From NCBI RefSeq assembly GCF_001310275.1, contig NZ_LGYZ01000107.1, forward strand, positions 1 to 64,000: 64,000 bases of DNA, written 5' to 3'. The notes beneath the pieces are model-generated. The model was not told the DNA's origin and did no database searches. It saw only the letters and a program-made list of their open reading frames with translations. Origin of the DNA: Nocardia arizonensis (GTDB taxonomy: Bacteria; Actinomycetota; Actinomycetes; Mycobacteriales; Mycobacteriaceae). The position numbers were made by a program, and so were the translations under genes. This document shows, in pieces, positions 25,124-34,731 of this stretch (positions are counted from its first letter, which is position 1; each line of letters begins with the position of its first letter).

Positions 25124-28100
25124 ATGGGCGAGGACGCGACCGCCGCATTCAGCACCGCCGCATTCGGCACCGCCGATTTCTCCCGGGCCACCCGGGAGTG
25201 GTTCGACGGCGCCTTCCCCGCGCCCACCCCGGCCCAGCTCGGCGCGTGGCAGGCCATCGCCGCGGGGGAACACACGCTGGTCATCGCGCCAACGGGGTCG
25301 GGTAAGACGCTCTCGGCGTTCTTGTGGGCGATAGACCGGCTCATGAACCGGGAACCCGCCCCGAAGGACGCGGAGCGGGCGGGCACCACGGTGCTCTACG
25401 TCTCGCCGCTCAAGGCGCTGGCCGTCGACGTGGAACGCAATCTGCGCGCCCCGCTGGTCGGCATCACCCAGACCGCCGTACGCCTCGGCGCCCCCGCCCC
25501 GGAGGTCACCGTCGGCGTGCGCTCGGGTGATACGAGTCCGGCCGACCGGCGCTCCATGCTGCGCAAGCCGCCCGACATCCTCATCACCACGCCGGAGTCG
25601 CTGTTCCTCATGCTCACCTCGGCCGCGCGCGACACACTCGCGAACGTCGGCACCGTGATCGTGGACGAGGTGCACGCCATCGCGGGCTCCAAACGCGGCT
25701 CCCACCTGGCGCTGTCACTGGCCCGACTCGACCTGCTGACCGAGCGGCCCGCCCAGCGCGTCGGCCTGTCCGCCACCGTGCGCCCGCCCGATGAGGTGGG
25801 CCGCTTCCTCGTCGGGTCCGCGCCCATCACCATCGTCGCCCCGCCCGCGCCCAAGACCTTCGACCTGTCGGTGCGGGTGCCGGTCGCGGATATGACCGAG
25901 ATCGGCGATTCCGATCAACCCGGATCCATCTGGCCGCATGTGGACGAGGCCATCGTCGACCTGGTGCTCGAACACCGTTCCAGCATCGTGTTCGCCAATT
26001 CCCGCAGGCTTGCCGAACGCCTCACCGCGCGGCTCAACGAGACCTTCGCCGCCCGCGTCGGCGATCCGGTCGACACCGCGCACGGCCCGCCCGCACAGCT
26101 CGGACCGTCCACCGAGGTCACCCACGGTGCCGAACAGCTGCTGGCCCGCGCCCACCACGGTTCGGTCAGCAAGGAGCAGCGCGCGCTCATCGAGGACGAT
26201 CTCAAGAGCGGTCGGCTGCGCTGCGTGGTCGCCACCAGCAGCCTCGAACTCGGCATCGATATGGGCGCGGTGGATCTGGTGGTCCAGGTGGAGGCCCCGC
26301 CGTCGGTCGCGGGCGGCCTACAGCGGATCGGGCGCGCCGGGCATCAGGTCGGCGAGATCTCCAAGGGGGTGCTGTTCCCCAAGCACCGTACCGACGTGAT
26401 CCATTGCGCGGTCACCGCGCAGCGTATGCTCGGCGGCCGGATCGAGGAGATTCGCATACCGGCCCATCCGCTCGACATCCTGGCGCAGCAGACCGTGGCC
26501 GCCTGCGCCCTGGAACCGATCGACGTCGACACGTGGTTCGACACCGTGCGCGGCACCGGCAGTTACGCCACGCTGCCGCGCTCGGCCTACGAATCGGTAC
26601 TCGACCTGCTCGCGGGCCGCTATCCCTCCGACGAATTCGCCGAACTGCGCCCGCGCGTGGTGTGGGACCGCGACGCGGGCACCCTCGCCGGTCGACCCGG
26701 CGCGCAACGGCTCGCGGTCACCTCCGGGGGCGCCATTCCCGATCGCGGCATGTTCGCCGTCTATATGGTGGGCGAGAAGAATTCGCGGGTCGGCGAACTC
26801 GACGAGGAGATGGTCTACGAATCCCGGGTCGGCGATGTCTTCGCCCTCGGGGCGACCAGTTGGCGCATCGAGGAGATCACCTTCGACCGGGTCATGGTCA
26901 CGCCCGCGTTCGGCCAACCCGGTCGGCTCCCGTTCTGGCACGGCGACGGACTCGGCCGTCCCGCCGAACTCGGCGCGGCGCTCGGCGAATTCGTGCGCAA
27001 GTCGGGCGAGGGCGCGAAAGCCGCGGATCGACCTCGCCCCGAACCGATCTCGCCCGACGGCCCGGTCGCCGGTCGGGTCTCCGAACAGCTGCTCGCCCTC
27101 GCGCGCGAGGCCGGACTCGACGACAACGCCACGGTCAATATGGCCGCGCTACTGGACGAACAGCGCGCCGCCACCGGTCATCTGCCCACCGACCGGACCC
27201 TCGTGGTCGAACGATTCCGCGACGAACTCGGCGACTGGCGGCTGGTACTGCACTCCCCCTACGGCCTGCCGGTACACGCGCCGTGGGCGTTGGCGGTCGG
27301 GGCGCGCCTGCGTGAGCGATTCGGCGTCGACGTCACGCCCAATGCCTCCGACGACGGCATCGTGGTCCGGCTGCCCGACACCACCGACGATCCGCCCGGC
27401 GCCGACCTGTTCGTCTTCGATCCCGAGGACATCGACGACATCGTCACCGAACAGATCGGCGGGTCGGCGCTGTTCGCCTCCCGTTTCCGGGAGTGCGCCG
27501 CGCGGGCGCTATTGCTGCCACGGCGCGATCCGGGCAAGCGCGCACCGCTGTGGCAGCAGCGGCAGCGCTCGGCGCAACTGCTCGATGTCGCGCGCAAGTT
27601 CCCGGACTTCCCGATCCTGCTCGAGACGGTGCGCGAATGTCTGCGCGATGTCTACGATCTGCCGTCGCTGCGCGAATTGCTCGGGCGGGTGGCGCACCGC
27701 AAACTGCGCGTGATCGAGGTCGAGACCGCGACGCCGTCGCCGTTCGCCAATTCCCTGCTGTTCGACTACGTCGGGCAGTTCATGTACGAGGGCGACAGTC
27801 CGCTGGCCGAACGCCGGGCCGCGGCGCTGTCGCTGGATTCGGGCCTGCTCGCCGAACTGCTCGGCCGGGTCGAACTGCGCGAACTGCTCGACGCCGCCGT
27901 CCTCGACCAGACCGAGCGGGAACTGCAACGGTTGACCCCGCAGCGTCACGCCCGCGACGCCGAGGGCCTGGCCGACCTGCTGCGACTACTCGGCCCGCTG
28001 ACCGCCGATGAGGCGCGGTCGCGGTGCGACGGCGTGCAGACCGACCATCACGAATGGTTCGCCGAATTGCGCACGGCCAAACGGGCACTCGCGGTCACCT

Positions 28101-29845
28101 TCGCCGGGCGGACCTGGTGGGCCGCGATCGAGGACGCGGCGCGACTGCGTGACGCGCTCGGGGTCCCGCTGCCGATCGGCACACCCGCCGCCTTCATCGA
28201 ACCGGTCGCCGACCCGCTCGGCGATCTGGTGGCCCGCTACGCACGCACGCACGCGCCGTTCCGCACCGAGGCCGTCGCCGAGCGATTCGGACTCGGCGTC
28301 GCCGTCGCCGTCGCCGCCCTGCACCGACTGGCGGCCGAGAAGCGGGTCGTGGAGGGCGAATTCACGCCCGCGGCCACCGGCTCGGAATGGTGTGACGTCC
28401 AGGTGCTGCGCAGGCTGCGCCGCCGCTCGCTCGCCGCGGCCCGGCACGAGGTCGAACCGGTCTCCACCGCCGCCTTCGGGCGTTTCCTGCCGTCATGGCA
28501 GCACGTGGGCACCGGGACCCTGCGCGGCGTGGACGGGGTCGCGGCCGTGGTGGAACAGCTCGCGGGCGTGCCGATGCCCGCCTCGGCCATCGAATCGCTG
28601 ATCCTGCCCGCCCGGGTCGCCGACTACTCCCCCGCCCTGTTGGACGAACTCATGGCGGGCGGTGAGGTGGTGTGGTCCGGCCACGGCTCCATCACCGCCA
28701 AGGACGGCTGGATCGCACTGCATCCGACCGATCAGGCGCCCTTCACCCTCGCCGCGCCCGACGAGATCGAATTCGGCGAGGTCCATCTGCGTCTGCTGGC
28801 CGCACTCGGCGCGACCATCCCCGCGTGGACCGCGCCCGGCCCCGCCGGTCCCACGATCGAACTCGACGCCGAATCGCCTTCTGCCACGTCGCCGTACCCG
28901 GGTCCGCCGATTCCGCGGGGCGGCGGCGCGTACTTCTTCCGCGGGCTCTCCGATGCCACCGGACTGCTCGACGACACCGCGGTGGCCGCGGCGCTGTGGG
29001 AACTGGTTTGGGCGGGCCTGGTTTCCGGCGACACCTTCGCCCCCGTGCGCGGACTGCTCTCGGGCACCGCGCGCACGACGACCGCGCACCGCACACCCCG
29101 GCGCACACCGCGCGGTCGCGCGTACCTGCCGCGGGCCGCCATGCCGACCCGGACCGGCCCGCCCGCGGTCGCCGGTCGCTGGTCGCTGCTGCCGCAGCGT
29201 GTTTCGGACAATACGGTCCGCGCGCACGCGACCGCGGACACGCTGCTGGAGCGCTACGGCGTCCTGACGCGCGGCTCGGTGCAGAGCGAGGGCGTCGCGG
29301 GCGGATTCGCGCTCATGTACCGCGTGCTCACCGAATTCGAGGATCGCGGCCGGTGCCGTCGCGGCTATTTCGTCGATTCACTCGGCGGCGCGCAGTTCTC
29401 CACCACCGACGTGGTCGACCGCCTGCGCTCCTTCGACGCCGATCGCGGCGGCAACGCAACCCCCAGCGCCCGAACGGCCTTGGCGCTGGCCGCCGGTGAT
29501 CCCGCCAACCCGTACGGTGCGGCGCTGCCGTGGCCCAAGGGCGAGGTCGAGGGCGGCCACCGCCCCGGCCGCAAGGCGGGCGCGCTGGTGGTGCTGGTGG
29601 ACGGTGACCTGGTGCTCTACCTGGAGCGCGGCGGCAAGACCCTGCTCACCTTCACCGAGGATACGGACGCACGCCGGGCCGCGGCGAACGCCCTCGGCGA
29701 TCTGGTGCGGCAACGCCGGGTGGATTCGCTGGTCATCGACCGTGTGGACGGCGATACGGTGCACGGCAACACCTTCGCCGAATTCCTCACCGCCGCGGGC
29801 TTCGTCCCGACTCCGCGCGGTCTGCGTCTGCGGAGCCGACCGTGA
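25124..29845 (+). CDS. lhr: Lhr-family ATP-dependent DNA helicase
   Basis: 1573 residues, normal for the long actinobacterial/enterobacterial Lhr. Walker A APTGSGKT (about residue 55), the DEVH box (about 180), motif III SATVRPP, and motif VI RIGRAGHQVG show an SF2 helicase. The extended C-terminal half carries winged-helix and Lhr-CTD parts. Lhr is an ATP-driven 3'-5' helicase of DNA repair. It is followed after 33 bases by nei, and both genes are DNA-repair functions. M. tuberculosis has the same order (Rv3296, Rv3297). Start chosen at ATG 25124 because the protein's conserved N-terminus begins there; the open frame upstream is antisense to the phosphatase gene. Confidence 0.95.
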   Translation: MGEDATAAFSTAAFGTADFSRATREWFDGAFPAPTPAQLGAWQAIAAGEHTLVIAPTGSGKTLSAFLWAIDRLMNREPAPKDAERAGTTVLYVSPLKALAVDVERNLRAPLVGITQTAVRLGAPAPEVTVGVRSGDTSPADRRSMLRKPPDILITTPESLFLMLTSAARDTLANVGTVIVDEVHAIAGSKRGSHLALSLARLDLLTERPAQRVGLSATVRPPDEVGRFLVGSAPITIVAPPAPKTFDLSVRVPVADMTEIGDSDQPGSIWPHVDEAIVDLVLEHRSSIVFANSRRLAERLTARLNETFAARVGDPVDTAHGPPAQLGPSTEVTHGAEQLLARAHHGSVSKEQRALIEDDLKSGRLRCVVATSSLELGIDMGAVDLVVQVEAPPSVAGGLQRIGRAGHQVGEISKGVLFPKHRTDVIHCAVTAQRMLGGRIEEIRIPAHPLDILAQQTVAACALEPIDVDTWFDTVRGTGSYATLPRSAYESVLDLLAGRYPSDEFAELRPRVVWDRDAGTLAGRPGAQRLAVTSGGAIPDRGMFAVYMVGEKNSRVGELDEEMVYESRVGDVFALGATSWRIEEITFDRVMVTPAFGQPGRLPFWHGDGLGRPAELGAALGEFVRKSGEGAKAADRPRPEPISPDGPVAGRVSEQLLALAREAGLDDNATVNMAALLDEQRAATGHLPTDRTLVVERFRDELGDWRLVLHSPYGLPVHAPWALAVGARLRERFGVDVTPNASDDGIVVRLPDTTDDPPGADLFVFDPEDIDDIVTEQIGGSALFASRFRECAARALLLPRRDPGKRAPLWQQRQRSAQLLDVARKFPDFPILLETVRECLRDVYDLPSLRELLGRVAHRKLRVIEVETATPSPFANSLLFDYVGQFMYEGDSPLAERRAAALSLDSGLLAELLGRVELRELLDAAVLDQTERELQRLTPQRHARDAEGLADLLRLLGPLTADEARSRCDGVQTDHHEWFAELRTAKRALAVTFAGRTWWAAIEDAARLRDALGVPLPIGTPAAFIEPVADPLGDLVARYARTHAPFRTEAVAERFGLGVAVAVAALHRLAAEKRVVEGEFTPAATGSEWCDVQVLRRLRRRSLAAARHEVEPVSTAAFGRFLPSWQHVGTGTLRGVDGVAAVVEQLAGVPMPASAIESLILPARVADYSPALLDELMAGGEVVWSGHGSITAKDGWIALHPTDQAPFTLAAPDEIEFGEVHLRLLAALGATIPAWTAPGPAGPTIELDAESPSATSPYPGPPIPRGGGAYFFRGLSDATGLLDDTAVAAALWELVWAGLVSGDTFAPVRGLLSGTARTTTAHRTPRRTPRGRAYLPRAAMPTRTGPPAVAGRWSLLPQRVSDNTVRAHATADTLLERYGVLTRGSVQSEGVAGGFALMYRVLTEFEDRGRCRRGYFVDSLGGAQFSTTDVVDRLRSFDADRGGNATPSARTALALAAGDPANPYGAALPWPKGEVEGGHRPGRKAGALVVLVDGDLVLYLERGGKTLLTFTEDTDARRAAANALGDLVRQRRVDSLVIDRVDGDTVHGNTFAEFLTAAGFVPTPRGLRLRSRP

Positions 29846-29866
29846 TCGCGGCGGCGCGGGCTCGGC

Positions 29867-29872
29867 TACGGT
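29867..29872 (+). promoter_or_regulatory. Leaderless-type -10 of nei
   Basis: TACGGT with CGTGGC between it and the nei ATG (six bases). A promoter here would allow nei transcription independent of lhr. Confidence 0.5.
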
Positions 29873-29878
29873 CGTGGC

Positions 29879-30667
29879 ATGCCTGAAGGCGACACGGTGT
29901 ACCTGACCGCGGCGCGACTGCGGCGGGCACTGGTCGGTAAGACGCTGGTCCGCAGCGACTTCCGGGTGCCGCGGTACGCGACGGTCGATCTGGTCGGCGA
30001 ACGCGTCGAGCAGGTCGCCAGCTACGGCAAGCACTTGTTCATCCGCACCCCGCGGGCCAGTATCCACACCCACCTGAAGATGGAGGGCGTGTGGCGCACC
30101 TACTGCGTCGGGGAGCGGTGGACGCGCCCGCGGGTCACCGCCCGGGTGGTGCTGACCACCGACGACACCGAGGCCGTCGGCTTCTCCCTCGGCACCGTGC
30201 AGGTGCTCGCGCGCGCCGAGGAACATACCGCGACCGACCACCTCGGCCCCGACCTGCTCGGCCCGAATTGGGATGCCGCCGAGGCGGTTCGGCGACTATC
30301 GCGCCATTCGGAGCAGCCGATCGGACTCGCCCTGCTCGATCAGCGCAATCTGGCGGGCATCGGCAATATCTACCGCAGCGAGATCTGCTATCTGCGCCGC
30401 GTCCACCCGGCCACCCCCGTGCGCGCGGTGCCGGATCTTGCCGCACTCGTCGACGAGGCCCACCGGGTGCTCACCAGGGCGGCCACCCAGCCGCCGTGGC
30501 GCCCGCTGGTGTACGGCCGTCAGGGACGGTGGCCGTGCCCGCGCTGCGGCACCGTGATCACCGTGCGCCCGCTCGATTCGACCACTCCCGCCTCCGATCG
30601 CATCACCCAGCGCGAGCGCGGTATCTACTTCTGTCCGCGGTGCCAGCCCGAACCCGGCACGGTCTGA
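29879..30667 (+). CDS. nei: Fpg/Nei family DNA glycosylase/AP lyase
   Basis: 262 residues. After Met removal the N-terminus is Pro-Glu-Gly-Asp, the catalytic Pro and Glu of the family. Later features: the helix-two-turn-helix region with QRNLAGIGNIYRSEI, and the C-terminal zinc finger (CPRCG around residue 220, then CPRCQPE near the end). It removes oxidised pyrimidines and nicks DNA by beta/delta elimination. Downstream of lhr as in mycobacteria (Rv3297). Confident. Confidence 0.93.
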   Translation: MPEGDTVYLTAARLRRALVGKTLVRSDFRVPRYATVDLVGERVEQVASYGKHLFIRTPRASIHTHLKMEGVWRTYCVGERWTRPRVTARVVLTTDDTEAVGFSLGTVQVLARAEEHTATDHLGPDLLGPNWDAAEAVRRLSRHSEQPIGLALLDQRNLAGIGNIYRSEICYLRRVHPATPVRAVPDLAALVDEAHRVLTRAATQPPWRPLVYGRQGRWPCPRCGTVITVRPLDSTTPASDRITQRERGIYFCPRCQPEPGTV

Positions 30668-30714
30668 GATCCGATCGCCCACCCGAGACCGTTGACGGCA
30701 CAATCTCGCCGAGG

Positions 30715-30735
30715 TAACTTACAAATTGAAAGTTA
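30715..30735. promoter_or_regulatory. Inverted repeat upstream of the HpnE-like gene
   Basis: TAACTT and AAGTTA separated by nine AT-rich bases (30715-30735), ending 16 bases before the start codon. Operator-like, perhaps for the TetR protein encoded at the end of the same unit. Confidence 0.45.
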
Positions 30736-30751
30736 TACGGAGGAGAGTGGC

Positions 30752-32113
30752 ATGAGCGATCCGCGGCGATACGTGGTCATCGGGGGCGGACTCGCGGGGC
30801 TGGCCTCCGCGGTATGGCTTGCCGAGGCGGGCAAACGCGTCACCCTGCTGGAACGGCGCGGTCAACTCGGCGGGCGCACCCACGCCATGCGCGCCGAGGC
30901 CGCCGACGACCTGCCCGACAACGGTCAGCACGTCATCGCCAGCGGCTACGAACACCTGTTCCGCTACCTGACCAGCATCGGCACCCGTGAGTATCTCGCC
31001 TATCCCGAGCGCGCGACCCTGCGCTGGCCCGACGGGCGCAAGGTGGTGCTGAAGGCGAGCGTTCCCAGCGTGCTCCGTGCCATGACCGGGGCGCATCCCG
31101 ACACCACGCTCGCCGACCGGATGCGCACGGTCCTCGCCACCCTGCGGCTGGGCTGGGAGGCGCTCAACCAGCCCGCGGCGCTCGCCGACATGACGACCGA
31201 ACAGTGGTTCAACCGCGTCGGCATGCCCGCCAGATCCCGTGAGGCCGTGTGGGATTGGCTCGCGCTCGGGATCGCCGCCGAACCCGTGCACCAGGAATCG
31301 GCCAAAGTGTTCGCCGACGTCATGGCCACCGGCCTGCGCCTTGCGGTCGAACACCGCCGTCCGACGGCGATCGGCTTCCCCACCGTCGATCTCGACACCC
31401 TCTACGTCACCGGCGCGCTCGACGTGTTCCGCCGCCACGGTGTCGAGGTGAAATACCGTGCGGTGGCGCGCCGCATCCATATCACCGACGGCGCGGTGAC
31501 CGGGGTGCTGATGGCCGACGGCACCGTCGAACCCGCCGACGTCGTGGTATGCGCGGTCCCCAACGGCAATATCGGCGGACTGCTCGACGAGCTGCCTGAG
31601 CACGCCGAAATCTACGCCGCCGCAGACAAACTCGGCTACACCCCGATCGTCAGCACCAATCTGTACCTCGACCGCCCGCTCGGCACCGACGGCGAATTCG
31701 AGGCCATCATCGGCGGCGCCGGCGTCATCGACGAGGTCTTCGACCGCCAGCGCATGACCGGACGCGACACCGGTCGGGCCTGGCTGTACTGCCTGACCAC
31801 CAGCGGGGCCTACGAACAGATCCACAAGACCAACGAGGCGATCGTCGCCGAGCAGATGGCCCTGCTACGCCGCTACTACCCCGCCGCGGCCGACGCGCAG
31901 GTGGTCCAGGCTCAGGTGGTCCGCATGCCCAAGGCGACGTTCTCGCAGGTCGTAGGCACGCACGGACTGCGCCCGCAGCAGCGGACCTCGGTACCGACAC
32001 TGGTCCTCGCCGGCGACTGGACCGCCACCGACTGGTCCGCGACGATGGAGAGCGCGGTACAGAGTGCGGCGAAGGCGGTGGACCTGCTGCTTGCGCTACC
32101 GTCGGTGCGGTGA
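30752..32113 (+). CDS. FAD-dependent amine oxidase/desaturase, HpnE-like
   Basis: 453 residues. N-terminal FAD fold VVIGGGLAGLASAVWLAEAG with GQLGGRTHAM, substrate-side features PDNGQHVIASGYEHLFRYL, and C-terminal VLAGDWTATDWSATMESAV, the second FAD motif. The layout resembles hydroxysqualene dehydroxylase (HpnE) and related carotenoid/phytoene desaturases. Start at ATG 30752 behind GGAGGAGAG. The stop overlaps a TetR gene (GTGA), so both form one unit. No squalene synthase gene lies nearby, so the substrate is open. Confidence 0.8.
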   Translation: MSDPRRYVVIGGGLAGLASAVWLAEAGKRVTLLERRGQLGGRTHAMRAEAADDLPDNGQHVIASGYEHLFRYLTSIGTREYLAYPERATLRWPDGRKVVLKASVPSVLRAMTGAHPDTTLADRMRTVLATLRLGWEALNQPAALADMTTEQWFNRVGMPARSREAVWDWLALGIAAEPVHQESAKVFADVMATGLRLAVEHRRPTAIGFPTVDLDTLYVTGALDVFRRHGVEVKYRAVARRIHITDGAVTGVLMADGTVEPADVVVCAVPNGNIGGLLDELPEHAEIYAAADKLGYTPIVSTNLYLDRPLGTDGEFEAIIGGAGVIDEVFDRQRMTGRDTGRAWLYCLTTSGAYEQIHKTNEAIVAEQMALLRRYYPAAADAQVVQAQVVRMPKATFSQVVGTHGLRPQQRTSVPTLVLAGDWTATDWSATMESAVQSAAKAVDLLLALPSVR

Positions 32114-32757
32114 GCACCGAACGCCGCGCGGTCGCATCCGCCGCACCCCGTTCCACCGACGCGGGCGGCGCGCAGCAGCCCAAGCGGCGCATGTCCGCCG
32201 CCGACCGGCGCGCTCAGCTACTCGACATCGTCCGCGACATCGTCGCCGCCGAGGGTTTCGCCGCGGTCACCATCGACCGGGTCGCCCGGGAGGCCGATGT
32301 CGCCCGCGCACTGGTCTACCAGCAGTTCACCGATCTGTCCGGCATGATGACCGCACTGCTCGACCGCGAGAGCGCCATCGCCGTCGCCGGTATCGGCAGC
32401 ATCGAACAACTCGACGATCCCGACCGGGTCAGCGGCGGCATCCTCGCCTATCTGCATGGCGCGCCGACAAGTTGGCGCATCATGTTGAGCCCGCCCGACG
32501 GCGGCCCGCCGGATCTGCGCGAACGTCTCGAGGCGGGTCGGGCCTACGCGCGCAGGATCGGCGCGCGCCACCTGTCGCGCCACACCGGCGCCGAGGTCGA
32601 CCCCGACGGCCCCACTCTGCGCGTCATGCTCGCGGCCATCGAGGAACTGGCCCGACTGCACTTGGCCGATCGCCGAACCTATCCCGACGAGTTGGTGCTG
32701 CGCTATCTGCGTGCGCTGATGACCTGGTCGGCGGGACTGGAGACGCCGAAGAGCTGA
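32110..32757 (+). CDS. TetR-family regulator
   Basis: 215 residues. N-terminal helix-turn-helix: QLLDIVRDIVAAEGFAAVTI, READVARALVYQQFTDLSG. The C-terminal domain is helical and ends EELARLHLADRR. GTG start overlaps the oxidase stop, so it is co-transcribed with it and may auto-regulate through the inverted repeat at 30715. The last bases before glpD (32757-32808) hold short CCAGCGTTCAGC-type repeats. Confidence 0.85.
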   Translation: MSTERRAVASAAPRSTDAGGAQQPKRRMSAADRRAQLLDIVRDIVAAEGFAAVTIDRVAREADVARALVYQQFTDLSGMMTALLDRESAIAVAGIGSIEQLDDPDRVSGGILAYLHGAPTSWRIMLSPPDGGPPDLRERLEAGRAYARRIGARHLSRHTGAEVDPDGPTLRVMLAAIEELARLHLADRRTYPDELVLRYLRALMTWSAGLETPKS

Positions 32758-32808
32758 GTTCAGCCTCCAGCGTCCAGCGTTCAGCTTCCGGCGTTCAGCC
32801 CTCCAGCG
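32757..32808. repeat. Short degenerate repeats at the TetR/glpD boundary
   Basis: Reiterations of GTTCAGC and CCAGCG spread over about 50 bases between the converging genes, extending into the last codons of glpD. They look like slippage-derived low-complexity sequence. Confidence 0.5.
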
Positions 32809-34528
32809 GGACCGGTTCCAGGATCTGGGGACGGGGTTCGGGCGCGGCCACGCGCAGCGCGTCGGCGGAGATGTCGTCGGGTTGGGTCTGCGACCGGATC
32901 TCCGCCTCCACCCGGGCCCGATAGGTCTGCACCTCGCGGTCGATATCGGCGGGGTCCCAGCCGAGCACCGGCGCGACCAGATTCGCCACCTGTTCGGCGC
33001 AGTGCGCGCCGCGATGGGAGTACTCGATGGAGATGCGGGTCCGGCGGGCCAGGATGTCGTCCAGATGCAGCGCGCCCTCGGCCGCCGCCGCGTACACCGC
33101 TTCCACCTGGAGATAACTCGGCGCATCCGTGATCGGTTGCAGCAGTTCGGGTCTGCCGTCGGCGAGCGCCATCACCTCGTCGATGAGCGAACCGTAGCGG
33201 TCGAGCAGATGCCTGACGCGGTAGGGATGCAACCCGTAGCTCTCGGCCAAGTGGACGGTCTGATTCACCAGGGCGAAATAGCCCTCGGCGCCGAGCAGCG
33301 GCACCTTCTCCGTGATCGACGGCGATACGCGCGCCGGAATATCCTGTGCCGCTTCGTCCATGGCGTCGTAGGCCATCACCCGATATGTGGTGTACTTGCC
33401 GCCCGCGATGGCAACGAGTCCGGGCGCGATCCGCGCCACCGCGTGCTCACGCGACAGCTTGGACGTCGAATCGCTCTCCCCGGCCAGCAGCGGCCGCAGA
33501 CCCGCGTACACGCCATCGATATCGGCGTGGGTGAGCGGGGTGACCAGCACCTCGTTCACCCGCTTGAGCAGGTATTCGATATCGGCCTCGGTCGCCGCGG
33601 GATGGGCCAGGTCCAGATTCCAGTCGGTGTCGGTGGTGCCGATGATCCAGTGCGCGCCCCACGGGATCAAGAACAGCACCGAGGTCGCCGTGCGGAGGAT
33701 GACCGCGGTATCGCTGACGATGCGGTCACGCGGCACCACGACGTGCACGCCCTTGGAGGCGCGCACGTGGAATCGGCCGCGATTGTGCGACAGGGCCTGT
33801 ACCTCGTCGGTCCAGACACCGGTCGCGTTGACGACCACGTGGGCGCGCACCTCGGCGGTGCGGCCGTCCTCGCTGTCGCGCACCTTGACCCCGCTCACCC
33901 GGTCGGCCTCGCGCAGGAAGCCGACCGCCTGCGTGGAGGTGCGGATCACCGCGCCGTAGTGCGCCGCCGTGCGGGCCACCGTCATGGTGTGCCGGGCGTC
34001 GTCGACGACGGTGTCGTAGTAGGTGACCCCGCCGATCAGCGAATCGCGGCGAAGACCGGGTGCCAGCCGCAGTGCGGCGTGCCGGGACAGATGACGCTGT
34101 CCCGGAACGGATTTCGCGCCGCCCATGGTGTCGTAGAGCACCAGGCCGGCGGCCACATACGGCCGTTCCCACCCGCGTTTGGTCAGCGGGTAGAGGAAAC
34201 GCAGCGGCTTCACCAGATGCGGCGCCAGCGTCGACAGCGCCAGCTCCCGTTCGCGCAGCGCCTCGCGCACGAGTCCGAACTCCAGCTGTTCGAGGTAGCG
34301 CAGACCACCGTGGAACATCTTCGAGGACCTGCTCGAGGTACCCGAGGCCAGATCGCGCGCTTCGATCAGCGCGACCGTCAGACCGCGGGTGGCCGCGTCC
34401 AAGGCGATGCCGGCGCCGACCACGCCGCCGCCGACAACCACGACATCGAAATGATCTTTGCCGAGGCGCTCCCACGCCGTGCGGCGCTGTTCGGGGCCGA
34501 GCAACTGCGCGTCCGGTTTGCTGGTCAT
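32795..34528 (-). CDS. glpD: Glycerol-3-phosphate dehydrogenase (aerobic)
   Basis: 577 residues. N-terminal FAD motif DVVVVGGGVVGAGIALDAAT, the GTSSRSSKMFHGGLRYL family signature, WGAHWIIGTTDTDW substrate region and the C-terminal DAO_C domain. It oxidises glycerol 3-phosphate to dihydroxyacetone phosphate at the membrane and passes electrons to quinone. The ATG at 34528 follows GGAGGAGG. Divergent from glpK with 203 bases between, which makes this a glycerol-use pair. In M. tuberculosis glpD2 (Rv3302c) is beside lpdA but glpK is elsewhere. Confidence 0.95.
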   Translation of the reverse strand: MTSKPDAQLLGPEQRRTAWERLGKDHFDVVVVGGGVVGAGIALDAATRGLTVALIEARDLASGTSSRSSKMFHGGLRYLEQLEFGLVREALRERELALSTLAPHLVKPLRFLYPLTKRGWERPYVAAGLVLYDTMGGAKSVPGQRHLSRHAALRLAPGLRRDSLIGGVTYYDTVVDDARHTMTVARTAAHYGAVIRTSTQAVGFLREADRVSGVKVRDSEDGRTAEVRAHVVVNATGVWTDEVQALSHNRGRFHVRASKGVHVVVPRDRIVSDTAVILRTATSVLFLIPWGAHWIIGTTDTDWNLDLAHPAATEADIEYLLKRVNEVLVTPLTHADIDGVYAGLRPLLAGESDSTSKLSREHAVARIAPGLVAIAGGKYTTYRVMAYDAMDEAAQDIPARVSPSITEKVPLLGAEGYFALVNQTVHLAESYGLHPYRVRHLLDRYGSLIDEVMALADGRPELLQPITDAPSYLQVEAVYAAAAEGALHLDDILARRTRISIEYSHRGAHCAEQVANLVAPVLGWDPADIDREVQTYRARVEAEIRSQTQPDDISADALRVAAPEPRPQILEPVPLEG

Positions 34529-34731
34529 ACCCGCCTCCTCCAACCGCGCTAAGGCTTGCGACTACAGGCTATGCGACCGGCCCGCGATCCCCGTTGCGGG
34601 ACCGAACCGTGTCACCACACGTACTCACCGGTAACACCGCCACCCTAGCCGCAAAGACGCACCCGCGCCCACCGTGATACATCCTCGCGACAATCGGCCA
34701 CGAGTCGTGGCGGGTTTAGTAGCCTGCATAG
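34529..34731. promoter_or_regulatory. glpD-glpK divergent control region
   Basis: 203 bases between the divergent genes. Candidate sites: an inverted repeat CGTGT-CACC-ACACG at 34608-34621 and the CCCGC/GCGGG pair at 34581-34600. No classical GlpR operator is recognisable by eye. The glpK end carries the TAGCCT hexamer listed separately. Confidence 0.4.
34720..34725 (+). promoter_or_regulatory. Leaderless-type -10 of glpK
   Basis: TAGCCT followed by GCATAG and then the glpK ATG, a six-base spacing; no Shine-Dalgarno-like sequence is present. Confidence 0.55.

Noticed and set aside
32882..34552. A 556-codon plus-strand open frame opposite glpD
   Set aside because: Antisense shadow without known motifs.
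34581..34621. GlpR operator in the glpD-glpK region
   Set aside because: The imperfect repeats do not match a known GlpR consensus; kept only as a low-confidence control region.
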